Source of the DNA: Symsagittifera roscoffensis
Lineage: Eukaryota > Xenacoelomorpha > Acoela > Convolutidae
Assembly: GCF_963678635.1 (NCBI RefSeq)
Contig: NC_087069.1
Coordinates: forward strand, 35,941,959-36,005,958
DNA: 64,000 bases
Reading direction: 5' to 3'
Shown here: one piece after another, positions 53,795 through 64,000 of the stretch
Position numbering within the stretch: the stretch's first letter is position 1
How the letters are laid out: each line of letters opens with the position of its first letter
Translations under genes and position numbers: made by a program
Notes under the pieces: model-generated
Database searches by the model: none
What the model was told of the DNA's origin: nothing
Seen by the model: only the letters and a program-made list of their open reading frames with translations

Positions 53795-54740
53795 AAAAGT
53801 TCGAATCAGAAGGAGCAAAAAAAAATCTTCAAAGCTAGGCTGTATCAAATTATGAAACAAAAAATGTACATGATTTTCATAATACAAAAACTACGACCCT
53901 ATTTCTTTTTTCCAAAGCGCCAAATTTTTTTTACAGTAGCTACGAACATTTTTTACTCAATTAATATTTATTAAAATTTCCAAGAACTTAATATGAAAAA
54001 AGTGAAACACAACTTTTATAGCCTGATAAAGTCATGTTTTTACGAAAAATCTAAAAAACTGGAAAACTGAATTTCTACAGGTAATACTGAAAGACAAAAT
54101 TCAACAAAAATTATTCATCAAACCTGTCCTGTTGGTGAACCAGAAAAATAGTTCTTATCGGATAAAAAATCGTAAAATCTCAAAAAATATATGAGCGGTG
54201 GGCAATAATTCATTATTGCACATTACATTGCGAGAAATCGTGAAAATTAAAAACAATTCGAATCAGAAGGAGCAAAAACAATCTTCAAAGCTAGGCTGTA
54301 TTATATTATGAAACAAAAAACGTAATGATTTTCATAATACAAACATATCAATAGTTTTTTTACACTTTCGATGACGTATCTTTGAAAAAATATGCTTGAA
54401 CAAAATTCAGCAGCATTTGCTCTTCCTTGATCTTCAGATGAAATCCTAAATCAAAAAAATAATCAAAATAAATTTGCAACCAGAAATCTTAAAAAAATCA
54501 ACTTCAGCCACGCTATTCAACTACAAATACAGCTTTTAATGCAGCAAAAATTAGGTAAAGTCTGAAATAGATGTTTGGTAGGCAAAGAATCAATGGTGCA
54601 CCTTAAATGGTGAAGAAAATTGAAAACAGAAATTTAAGTTTTCGAATCAGAAGCAGCGGAAGTTATAGACCCAAAGCTTGGCTGTAATAAAGTATAAAAA
54701 ACCTTAAAGTATAAAAAGTTTTGACTTTCATAATACAATC
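53795..54740 (+). repeat. Degenerate tandem repeat, three units of about 390-455 bases
   Basis: The segment TTCGAATCAGAAGGAGCAAA...CAAAGCTAGGCTGTAT...GATTTTCATAATACAA starts near 53799, 54257 and 54643, with growing divergence. No coding capacity. Confidence 0.65.
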
Positions 54741-55179
54741 AAGCCGATAATTTGTTTCTTTTTTTGATGAAGTATCATTGATAAGAAAATGGGCTGCCCA
54801 AAGAGGAGAGTTTATATATTCAAAGGAGACAAATGAAACCGTTTAGTCTATTTTATCTAACAAAGCCCATTTTTTATATGGTATATTTTTTTCTCTTTAA
54901 TTATCAATCTTCAGTTTGATGAAGTGTAGCAGAATACGCAATGAAATTTTATGTTGATTGTATCAATTTGGAAATTTCAAAACTTGAGATCCAGATTCTC
55001 TAATTCAGCTTCTATGCTTCAAATCAATTTTGCAAAATGAGTATATGATAAGATTCTTGCAAAATTACATACTTAAAAAAATTGTTTTAAAAAGGAAATG
55101 GGCTTTTTCAAAAAACTAAGGTTTTTTGGCACTTGAAAGACATTGATTGAAAACCAATTATTTTGAAAACAAAATTTCT

Positions 55180-55620
55180 CTGGGGCACAAGACTGCTCGT
55201 ATCAAGACAAAGTCTTGAATATTTTGATTGCGTTCTAAAGTCTATAAAGTAGTGTTTAAAAGAAATAAAACAAGAGCAATAAAAACAGAAGATAGCCTGC
55301 CTTCCTCAGTTCACTTTGGAAAACGGAGTAAATCTGCGCTTACGCGTTCATAGCACGGGGCATAGTGCGCAGTGATTATCCTAAAATTATTCAATTTGGC
55401 ATACTTAAAATCAAGAGCAAAACTTAAATTAAAATGATTTAACGTTTTAACACTGAGAAAAAGAAAAAAAGTTTCTCGGATGGCAAAAAAAATTTGCGGA
55501 AGAATTTGTGTGCATGTTAAGAACTTAAAGTTCGTCTGGAGAGAAAAATCAATCCGAGCACAAGTATTTTGTTATTTTCATCGAAACTTTGAACAAATAA
55601 AATTTATCATTACTAGGCAC
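55180..55620 (-). repeat. Interspersed repeat family R28 (copy 3, diverged)
   Basis: Starts CAAGACTGCTCGTATCAA, the reverse of the end of 28260-28890, and contains GCGCTTACGCGTTCATAGC as in copy 2. Strongly diverged. Confidence 0.45.
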
Positions 55621-55744
55621 AGGTTTGCGTAACTCCTAACGCTTTCTCGTAAAAGGAATCAAATCTGGAGAAGAAGAGAAGTCTTGGCAAATAAAAAACA
55701 GAGTCTTAGTCGTCTCTTCTTTGGTCATTAGTAGGGTAGATACT

Positions 55745-56205
55745 GGGACCTAGGAAATTAGACGATAAGCAAATTAGACGGATGCTACAAAAACGAAACT
55801 AGGCGGCATTTATTTTTTTACAGATCTGGCATTTTAGACGAAAAAGCTATGAAAAAGAAAACGCCAACAAAATTTCTTGTTAAGAGTCAAGTTTCAAAAA
55901 TACAAAACGAAAGTAAAATGTCTGTACCTATCGAAACAATTAGTTTAAATGAACAAAAAATGTCAAATCCGAATATTACAAGAGAATTTTGAATTGAATA
56001 AATTATGCATGATCGACTTGTAAAATGTTTGGCTATCGAAATTTAACTGTTGTCTACAAACAATTCTCGCGCAATTTGTCTGCAAAAAATTTTAATCTCT
56101 CTCACTTTCGTCTATTTTCTCACAATTGCAGTTTTGCAAAATCGTCTATATTCCTTTTAAGTACCTCCGTCTAATTTGCTTATCGTCTAATTTCTCAACC
56201 CCCGT
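55745..56205. mobile_element. MITE with perfect 29-base inverted repeats
   Basis: 55754-55782 and 56166-56194 are exact reverse complements (GAAATTAGACGATAAGC... in the left arm), each preceded outwards by GGGACCTAG or GGGGGTTGA. A possible imperfect 9-base target duplicate GTAGATACT/GTAGATTCT flanks it. It carries no ORF. Confidence 0.75.
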
Positions 56206-56988
56206 AGATTCTACTGTCTAATAACTTGAACAAAGACATTTCTTGGTTGGTATACGCAGCACAAAAAAAAAACATAACAAATTTCCACTTAGACAAGACT
56301 GCTCTTGTATGATATGTTAAAATTGCAATTTGAGGCTGACGGAAGCGTTTTTTATTTGATTATTTAATCATATATTCGAGAAGAACAATATCCATCAATT
56401 CATTTCTCACACGCTAATTTAAACTTAAAAAGTACTTTTTTGAGTTTCGTACCCTTATAGTTTTCTTTACAAAATGGCTTGCCGCAACTCAATTGGGAAC
56501 ACCTTAATCCGCCGCTGACACGTGTTATGAAAATGAAAAAAATCGAGCGTTTACCTTACAAAGTTGGCCAAAAAAGCAAATTTTAAGAAAATCATCCAAA
56601 GCAGGAACAAAATATGCCCTCAGTTTTAAAATCTTAAGCCAGCTGTAACTGCATCACACTCTCTACTACACTTGTATTTCACACAACCTAATCTTACAAA
56701 TTCAAACCAAATTAATAAATAATCTGAAAATGGATGAAAAAGGATCTCTTTTAATTAAATATTAGATGAACAAAGACATCAGACTTCATCAGTTGCGTTA
56801 ATGCAACGAAAGAAAGAAGATCCAAAAATATCTGTAATTTTTTTAAATGAAAATATAGAACATAGAAACCGAAATTTAAAATGTGGGTCTAGGCCCAAAC
56901 TACAGTAACTAATCAAAAAATGAAAATTTTAGAATCCTCACTCCGGTTCCGCAAGCAATTGAATGAAGATAAATTATTAAACAAAAGT

Positions 56989-57178
56989 GACCACTTTAAC
57001 ATTGAATTTAACTCAAACTCTGGAAATTGTCATTTTTTATTTCAGTTTTTGGTATTTGTATATTGAATTTTTGAGATAAGCAGACCACTTTAACCTTGAA
57101 CTTAAGTTCAATTTCTGGAAACTGTCAAGTCTTACCTCAGTTCATGGTATTTAGATATTGGATATACAAGATAAGCAA
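56989..57178 (+). repeat. Tandem duplication upstream of dehydrogenase B
   Basis: Two units of about 94 bases starting GACCACTTTAAC (56989) and GACCACTTTAAC (57083), each ending GAGATAAGCA or AAGATAAGCA. The part TGGTATTTAGATATTGGAT is also found upstream of gene A (about 48690). It lies 135 bases before the ATG and may carry promoter elements. Confidence 0.6.
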
Positions 57179-57312
57179 GGTGCTGCTCATTTTGATTAAA
57201 TTGCTTAAAATCCGATTACAACAGAGTAAACTTAAAATTACACACAGCAAATAAAACCGAAAATAACCTTTTCGACGTTCATTTTTGTATAGCTTAAAGA
57301 ATATCGCTTAAA

Positions 57313-57505
57313 ATGCCAGCTTTTTTTCGCAGTGAATTAGTTGTCATAATAACAGGAGCCAGTTCTGGCATTGGGCAACAGGCGGCTAAAATTTTTGCCC
57401 AGAGAGGCGTGAACAATTTTTGCCTGACTTCTAAGTTTGATTTGACCGAGACAGAACAGTTGTGCTTGTCTGTGAATGACAACATAAATTTCGTCATTTT
57501 AAAAG
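57313..57505 (+). CDS. SDR B exon 1
   Basis: ATG at 57313, donor GTAAAG. Encodes the TGASSGIG motif; same length as in gene A. Confidence 0.88.
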
Positions 57506-59456
57506 GTAAAGTGATACAAACTTTCGAAATTATTCTCAAGGCCAAAAGACCAAATGTTTGTAGGAAAAACCTCAAGAAGAGGATCAACTTAATTTGACTA
57601 AAATAAATATCTTGTTTTGACAATCCAAATGTTTGAATTCGTTATTGTGTCGAGATTTTTTCCGCAGCATGCAGATTTTTGAGGAAAAAAATGACAATGA
57701 AAATAAATTTGAGAAAGAAATATTTTTTATGACTCTAAGGGATGTATTTACTGGTTCTGAAGCTGCACAAAAAATACTTTATTTAAAATTAAAAGTTTTG
57801 CATACTTTCAGGAGATTTAACTAAACCAGAAACTCGTGAACAAATATTCAAAGAAACTATCCAGAAGTTTAAGCGCATCGATATTCTTGTCAACAATGCA
57901 GGTCGAGGGATTGTGGGCAAAATACTAGACATGACCATGGACCAGTACCACGAAATATTCGAAGTCAACGTCACGGCAACTGTCCATTTGACGAAACTGT
58001 GCCTACCTTACTTAAGGAAAACTGATCAATTTCAAATTAAGAATCCAAACAGTTCTGTTTTTTTAGGCAATTCTGTTTTTATAATTTAAAGCAATAATTT
58101 TTTTTGACGGTTTTTTGTTCATTTTTTTGATAGATACAATTTGAAACGAATTCAAAACGCCAGATAAACAAACTTTTTGGAGAAATAAATTTGAAAAAAA
58201 AGTGGACATTTTTTGAGTTTCCGTGCAAAATTAAATGAAAAAAAAAACTTCAAAAATAATTTTTCTCTCACGCTAAATGTTATTCTTGAAATTTTTTGAG
58301 TTTATTATAAAGATGATTCATAAAAAAGAGCTTACTAATTCAAATTGATTCAGAAAAACCAAGGGCAACATTGTGATCACGTCATCTGCCGTGGCCGACA
58401 AAAACATGCCAGACTTGGGCTTCTACTCTATGTCTAAAGCGACGCTGAATATGTTCACCAAAGCTCTCGCTCAAGAAGAAGGTAAGTGGGTTGAAAAAAC
58501 AGGTAGTAATTCCAATCAATTTGTCTCTGACTGGTGGCAAAAAGGATGGTCTCTGACCGGTTGCAAAATGGCGGCAACATTTCACGAAAACTCAATATTT
58601 ATTGAGGCCAGTGCTAAACAAATTCCGACCGAGTAGTGCCTGTCAGTGCAATTTTTTTTCTAGTAAAGGCCGTTTTTTTGAGATACTTCAATCAAAAATT
58701 ATGATTCTTTGGGCGTGCTCAATTTCAAAAAAGGCACATTTTGTCACAAAAAATGCCTTAAAATTTTAATTTTGATCAGCATGAACTAGTTGCGTAAAAA
58801 GGATTGCCTCTAACTGGTTGCAAAATGGTGGAAACACTTCACGAAAACGAAAACTCAATATTTGTCGGCCACTTGATGAATTTTTGTGAAATAGTGAAAA
58901 TCAGAATTTAAAGAGACAAGGCGGAAGGAAGTGATGAAGAATCTCACTGACTATCTCTATTAATCTGTTTATAAATCTAATGACAATTTGTCGGCCGTAT
59001 CACTTTCAAATTTGACCATCTTCATATAGCAAGAACTGCGCTACTCACTTTGATCTGGGCAAATGTAAAAACTGTTTAAAAACAAGCTAATCAACCAAAT
59101 ATGCACTGTCTGTAGTTCAAAATCATCAATTTGGCCAACAACTTGGAATTGACTTTATGCAATTAGATAACTTTCTGCATGATACCAGCGGAACAAGGTG
59201 CTTTATTTAAGGTCCAAATGGTGTGAGGGTCAATGCAGTCAACCCAGGAGCAACGAACACCCCTTTCATTGCAAGTGTCGGCATCACTCCCGAAGTCCTG
59301 ATGGAGAGTGTGAAAACCAGCCACTCAATTGGCCGAATGGCTGACCCCGAGGAAATAGCCAAAGTGTTGGTTTTTGTAGCTTCTGATGATGCCAGTTACA
59401 TGACTGGAAGCTGTGTGCTTTGTGATGGGGGCATGATGTGCCAAAACTTAATTTAA
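57313..59456 (+). CDS. Short-chain dehydrogenase/reductase B, four exons
   Basis: Tandem paralog of gene A about 8.5 kb downstream, on the same strand. Exons 57313-57505, 57812-58016, 58354-58481 and 59212-59456 have the same four lengths (193, 205, 128, 245), giving 256 residues. TGASSGIG at 14-21, NNAGRGIVG, TSSAVADKNMP, YSMSK and GATNTPF are all kept, so it should be active. Introns 1 and 3 are GT-AG. Intron 2 again can only be GA-AG (...CTTAAG|GAAAAC, acceptor GATTCAG). Introns share almost no sequence with gene A, so the duplication is not recent. Confidence 0.9.
57812..58016 (+). CDS. SDR B exon 2
   Basis: Acceptor TACTTTCAG. Ends CTTAAG before GAAAAC (GA donor). Confidence 0.82.
58354..58481 (+). 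CDS. SDR B exon 3 (active site)
   Basis: Acceptor TGATTCAG, donor GTAAGT. Encodes KGNIVITSSAVA and LGFYSMSKATLNMF. Confidence 0.87.
59212..59456 (+). CDS. SDR B exon 4
   Basis: Acceptor TTATTTAAG. Encodes GPNGVRVNAVNPGATNTPF to CDGGMMCQNLI. Confidence 0.9.
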
Positions 59457-59679
59457 ACTAGACCTCTGTGGTAAAAAAGCAATCGTTTGTTTCTTCACAC
59501 AAAAAATTATATTCATAATTCATCATGGATAAGGGAATTAATGAAATAAGTATAAGTAACTGATATGTAATTTTGCGATAAAATTTGAGTTCTAGTTAAG
59601 TCCATTCAAGTTATTTTCGTTGAGCCATGATTAGGAAAACTTTATTCTAATCAGAAAATTCCTTACAACTGATTGTTGG

Positions 59680-59961
59680 TGATATGTTACAATAGGTGGT
59701 AGGTTCAATTTTAATAGCTGGATCGCTTTTTGTTATTCTTCGCACATTATTTATAATTTGTTTTATACGCCAAATTCTTGGGCAAAAGAAGTGTAAGTTT
59801 GAAATTTTGTATAGCATTTCATTTGGCAGAGTAATGTATTTACAAAAACTCTTTTAGTAGTAGTAGTACATTTGACTGAAAATGAAATTACTATATTATA
59901 CATTATAGTTCTCAAAATTACATGCAATATACTCAAAATTACCACCTATTGTAACATATCA
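59680..59961. mobile_element. Short MITE with perfect 22-base inverted repeats
   Basis: TGATATGTTACAATAGGTGG at 59680 (two further bases match) is the exact reverse complement of the sequence at 59940-59961. 282 bases, A/T-rich interior, 223 bases downstream of dehydrogenase B. No clear target duplication. Confidence 0.75.
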
Positions 59962-61850
59962 ACAAAAAGTCTAGAAAAACTAGAAAAGTAGCAAAAATCA
60001 TTGAATCAACATTTATGATGCAAAAAGTTTCAATGAAAGCCCATAGATAAAAATGAGCTGCAAAGTTTTACGTTTTTTTATGGCTCATTAATTTCACTAC
60101 ACAAAGGTCTTTAAATGATTGAAACAGTGCGGCCTTTTTTTATGACTAATCAACTTCTGAACACAAAATCTCAAATTTTCCCAAACAACTTAGCTACGGC
60201 ATTTGGTTTTTTTTTACCTTTTTACTTTTATCTCATACATCGGCTAAAAACTAACACTTAGTTTGCATTACAGAACATAATTTTAAAAGAGCAAGCCGAT
60301 AACTTATTGCATATCACTGGACAAAAAAGGGTGACTTCAACTGAAAAAAAATTGGATATCCGAACACTACGTTCTGCTGCTTGCGTGTCATAAACCTAGC
60401 TACTAATTTTTGAGAAAAAAAACAGTGTTCCATCTTTTCACGCGCCGTCGTTACTTTTGTTAATAAGGAACGTGACTTACCATCTATATCATTTAGGGGA
60501 ACTTGAAACAGATGAATTTACCCTCATGCACAGGCATCAGAATAACTGATAGTTTTTCAAGAAACTTTCCTCCAGACTCTATGTAAAAAATAATGAAAAT
60601 TGACTAACAACTTTTAATGTTGCGTACAAATATCTGACAATTGGAATGAAAACTGGAGAAAAAACTGCCAATATGCAAAAAAAACGTCTTTTTTTTCCAA
60701 AACTAGAAGTATTTTCAAACGTTATTTTCAATAATATTCAATAAAAAATAGTAAATTAAATCATGTCTTCAGTTTTCAGACTGGATAAAAACTCACAACA
60801 AGCACAATTACTCCTTAATTGCTTCCAAAGTGAGAGCTGACACATTAATGTAACTCAGAACTCTCTGGAATCTATTGTACTTTAGCTGTGATTTAGATGC
60901 ACGTACAACAACGAAACTGCCGAAAGATATTGGAATTAAAAATCTGAGACTTCGTATAAAAACATTTAATTGAAAATATAACGCAAAATTTCGCTTTTAA
61001 TGAAATAGAAAACGATACCATCACCAAGCAAAATTCAGCTCAAACTTATGTTTTGCATTTAGAAATATGACCTGAATAAGTGAACATCGCAAACAGAGAG
61101 TTGAAAAAACCAACGAACTCAAAGAAACCCGATAAAAACGATTTCAGAGAAAACAAATTTACACCGTTGAACTATTTTTAAATTATAAGCGTTAACTTTT
61201 ACCATTTTTCCACCACAAAATTTTTCAAAATAGCAAAAACGGTTTCAAAAAGGGTAACTTTTTTTCCAGTGGGAAATTGGGTAACAAAAACTATTTAAAA
61301 AACAAAATTGGCCACCTCTTTTCACTTCAATTGCATTTTTGTTATTGCCAGCTGTTTTTTGCTTTCTTTTAAGCAAATAAAATTAAATTTAAAAAATGAG
61401 CCGATAAAATCAAATTTGAAGACTTAAAAAAATGAAGTTTTTTGGGTGGCTTATGAGTTTTTTTTCGCCTTGCATTTATCTCGGTAGTGATGAGCTCGTT
61501 TTCAAGCTGAATTTTCACACATCATTTCGAAAGTTATCAGTTCTTTTTAAGTATAAAACGCAACACATCATCAATTTTATATTCAAAACAACGAAAAAAC
61601 ATTAAAATTTATTCAGTCATAAATAAAGCTTAAGAAAAGGTGACTTCGTTCGGTTTTTTGACAAACTTCTCAAATACTTCAACCGAGTCTAGTTCTCAAT
61701 CTTCTCTAATTGGCCGTTGTGACTCGATTAACATTTCCTTCAATACTTTAAAAAAATTGTCGATGCAATTCTCTTGAACCATTCATTTGTAATCTTCTTA
61801 TCTTCTATCCGAGTTCTATTCCACCTTTAGGTCGAGTTATTTTCAGCCAA
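59962..61850. other. Intergenic DNA without recognised features
   Basis: A/T-rich, no open frames with family features, no clear repeat ends. Confidence 0.5.
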
Positions 61851-61853
61851 AAT

Positions 61854-62461
61854 TTATTTAACAAATTCAGACCACAGACCGTATTCGGTACCAATTATGC
61901 CAAAAAGGTCATTAGACATGTCATTTTGAATCGACTTCATTCTTAGTCCATCCCGTCTCTCCGATATTCTCTTCGGCTTAACTCTTGGCGCGGTCCCGTA
62001 GATCGGAAACTTCAACTCCGGATACACAATTTTGACAGGTTTCCTTCTCTGGCCGATTTACAAAGCAATATTTCTAGTCGGTATACAATAAGGGATGATT
62101 TTGAACTTCTTACAATTTTCTGGATCTTTCATGGGCTTGAACATTTTCTTTGAGGTTCGATCTTATTGTACAATGTGAAACATGTTTCTGACTTGTTGAT
62201 AATTTGACTTCATCGTCGGCTTCAATTCGGAAGTCTTGCACTATTTGATTTTTGCTCAACGATTAATTGTTGTTCGTCTTTCGCTTTTGACTGCGGGACA
62301 ATGCAGCCTTGCTCAATTTCGGTTGCCTATTTCCATTTTTGTTTCCACTTTTTGAATTTTCGTTGATTTTTTTTCGAAATTTTACCTTGAGATTTCTTGT
62401 GTAATTGGCTTTTTGTTGAAGTTTTCGCACCGTTTATCAGTTTTTGTTTTTGTATTGTCAT
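61854..62461 (-). pseudogene. Decayed coding stretch, unidentified protein
   Basis: In minus-strand direction, 62461 begins MTIQKQKLINGAKTSTKS and reads lysine-rich for 44 codons to a stop. From 62144 a second frame reads MFKPMKDPENCKKFKIIPYC, has one stop (62058-62060), then KPVKIVYPELKFPIYGTAP, KRISERRDGLRMKSIQND and a natural-looking end at 61854. Codon-like composition against an A/T-rich background suggests a former or retrocopied gene, perhaps for a small basic ribosomal-type protein, but I do not recognise the family. Confidence 0.4.
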
Positions 62462-63519
62462 TTTTCCTTGGTAATAATATGTTTAGTGTTTCCGGTTTCA
62501 AAGCGGTTCAAGTTTCATTTATTCCAGTTTCATTTGAGAAACTGGCGGACTCTTCTCGTTGAAACTAGTTCGCGCACGACTAGGAGCTCCTGTCATTTAC
62601 TGTAATGTTCGCCGGATTTCGACCGCGCGAATTTAAATTCAAAATTTCTAGAAAATTATGAAATTATTGAAACATGCTAAATCGATTAAATGCTGAGTTC
62701 TAAGATAATCAAATTGATTCGTCAATTGAGAAAAATTAGACTCAATGATTAACACGTCTCAAAAATTATTCAAATTATGAGGTTAACTTCTTATTGAACA
62801 TAGGGTAACTAGGGGTTCATTTCTGTTGATTGAAATTTTTTGATAGCACATCAAATGACAAAACAATTTATTGGCATTTTCCAGCAATATCTCAAGAAAA
62901 TCTCTCTTACAACCCCCTTTTGCATCTAATAAAAATTTTCGCTCCATATAAATAAATACAATAAAACAGCACTAGAGCTTTAAATAGAGAATTTAATTTT
63001 TGCTGCACTCCGATCGGTCGATAATTTTACTGACTTAATCTACCAAAACTTAAAAGGGTAGAGTCTGCTAAGTAGATCTTCTCAAATTCTACTAATATAA
63101 CTGCTAGTATTTTTATTGCTAGTATTAAAATATAGTTGCTAGTATTACTTGGTGTTCTGGAATACTAAACAAAAGGAAAATGGAGTTCCATCCCCGCAAC
63201 CAAGAGCAAAACTTTTCCAAAAACTGACTCGAAATCACACAAGTTGTAAGTATGGTCACTTCGCACTAAGCATAAAACTTTTTTTACCTTTTCGGATCTA
63301 GTAGTTTTTTTGCGGGTGTTGATTTTTTTGAAATTTCCGAAACCTTAAATATAATAGTTGTCTTCAATCGTTCTCTAGGCTTTACCCGCAATGATTAAAA
63401 AAGAAACTTTTTGAAAGACAATTTTTGAAGGACAATGCCAACTTTATTTCATTGTAACGCATGAATAGTCTCTGAGTATAATATTCAAAATTTATCAGTC
63501 AATACAAATGAGATGAAAA
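62462..63519. other. Intergenic DNA without recognised features
   Basis: No supported gene or repeat. A short CTAGTATTA repeat lies near 63105-63150. Confidence 0.45.
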
Positions 63520-63520
63520 T

Positions 63521-63920
63521 TCATGTAAATTTAAGGTACCTTAATTCATTGCCATTTTCATTTTCAGTATCAAAATACGTAAATTCTTTTTTGTCTTCGA
63601 AAAAATGAAAATCTGAACAAAGTCTTTTAATCATAAATATCCTCGCTTCAATCAAATTAGGATATTCACTTGATAAGTTCAAATTCAATTTGAAATTTTT
63701 TCCACAACCTGCGGGTAAAATATTCGGAACAAGCGGAAGCTGATCCTGCTCGTTAAAAAGTGTAAGAACAAGTGCCGGTTCTCTTTGAATGAAATCTGAA
63801 ACGCCCAAGTTTTCCAGTAAAACTTTTTCAATATAGTGACCATCTTTGCCCATTCGAGCTTCCCCGGGCAAGTGAATCTTGAAAACTTGTGATGCTTGTT
63901 TAATAAAAGATTGAACGTTG
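63521..63920 (-). CDS. Last exon of an unrecognised gene (5' part outside window)
   Basis: Open on the minus strand to a stop at 63521. The open frame reaches 63964, but a likely acceptor (TTTCAATCCAG) puts the exon start near 63920. It reads INVQSFIKQASQVFKIHLPG, GKDGHYIEKVLLENLGVSDF, PNILPAGCGKNFKLNLNL and ends GNELRYLKFT. I do not recognise a family. AGCGKxxxLN faintly recalls the AGCGKTISWKEM segment of the GTPase at 42432, which may be chance. Confidence 0.45.
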
Positions 63921-64000
63921 ATACTAACTCTGGATTGAAAGTTCACGGGTATCAGATCAAACAATGTCAGAAATTAGATGTGCAAGAACACAAGTCAAGT

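Noticed and set aside
1-64000. CRISPR arrays, bacterial operons or prokaryotic transfer
   Set aside because: No regular spacer arrays or operon-like gene packing. All solid genes have spliceosomal introns.

Overview
The window is strongly A/T-rich eukaryotic DNA from an invertebrate animal. Its genes have many introns, from about 250 bases to 14.4 kb, and the space between exons is filled with transposable elements and relics. Most introns are GT-AG. In a duplicated pair of dehydrogenase genes, however, the second intron can only be read as GA-AG in both copies. That splice type is known to be tolerated in larvacean (appendicularian) tunicates, which is a tentative pointer to the host lineage and no more than that.

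Positions 1-27919 (+) carry the last ten coding exons of a sortilin-like VPS10 receptor: the second half of the VPS10 propeller, the 10CC cysteine module, one membrane segment and a short tail. All exon joins keep frame. Intron 4 (4708-19156) holds a young, apparently full-length BEL/Pao LTR retrotransposon in antisense orientation (5216-14940, identical 437-base LTRs, 5-base target duplication GGGAC), a non-LTR retrotransposon fragment (14946-16206), a fold-back Tc1/mariner-type MITE (17679-18408) and older repeats.

From 27920 to 32099 there are only repeats and a decayed non-LTR reverse transcriptase. Positions 32100-41752 (+) hold a second, old and broken copy of the same BEL/Pao family. 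Its leader region contains a block that reads, in decayed form, like the TPR region of the histone demethylase UTX/KDM6A. This looks like capture of host sequence by the retroelement. Both BEL copies also carry an extra ORF upstream of gag (perhaps SGNH/GDSL-like) and a tRNA-like sequence with A and B boxes inside each LTR.

Positions 42432-45227 (-) encode a two-exon P-loop GTPase with a C-terminal CPHC/GCDG...CG zinc module split by the intron. Positions 48839-50720 and 57313-59456 (+) are tandem paralogous four-exon short-chain dehydrogenases (256 aa each, with identical exon lengths). The rest is A/T-rich intergenic DNA with MITEs, tandem repeats, a decayed coding stretch (61854-62461, -) and the 3' exon of an unrecognised gene (63521-63920, -). 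The genes are unrelated to each other in function. The mobile DNA is what gives the window its structure.
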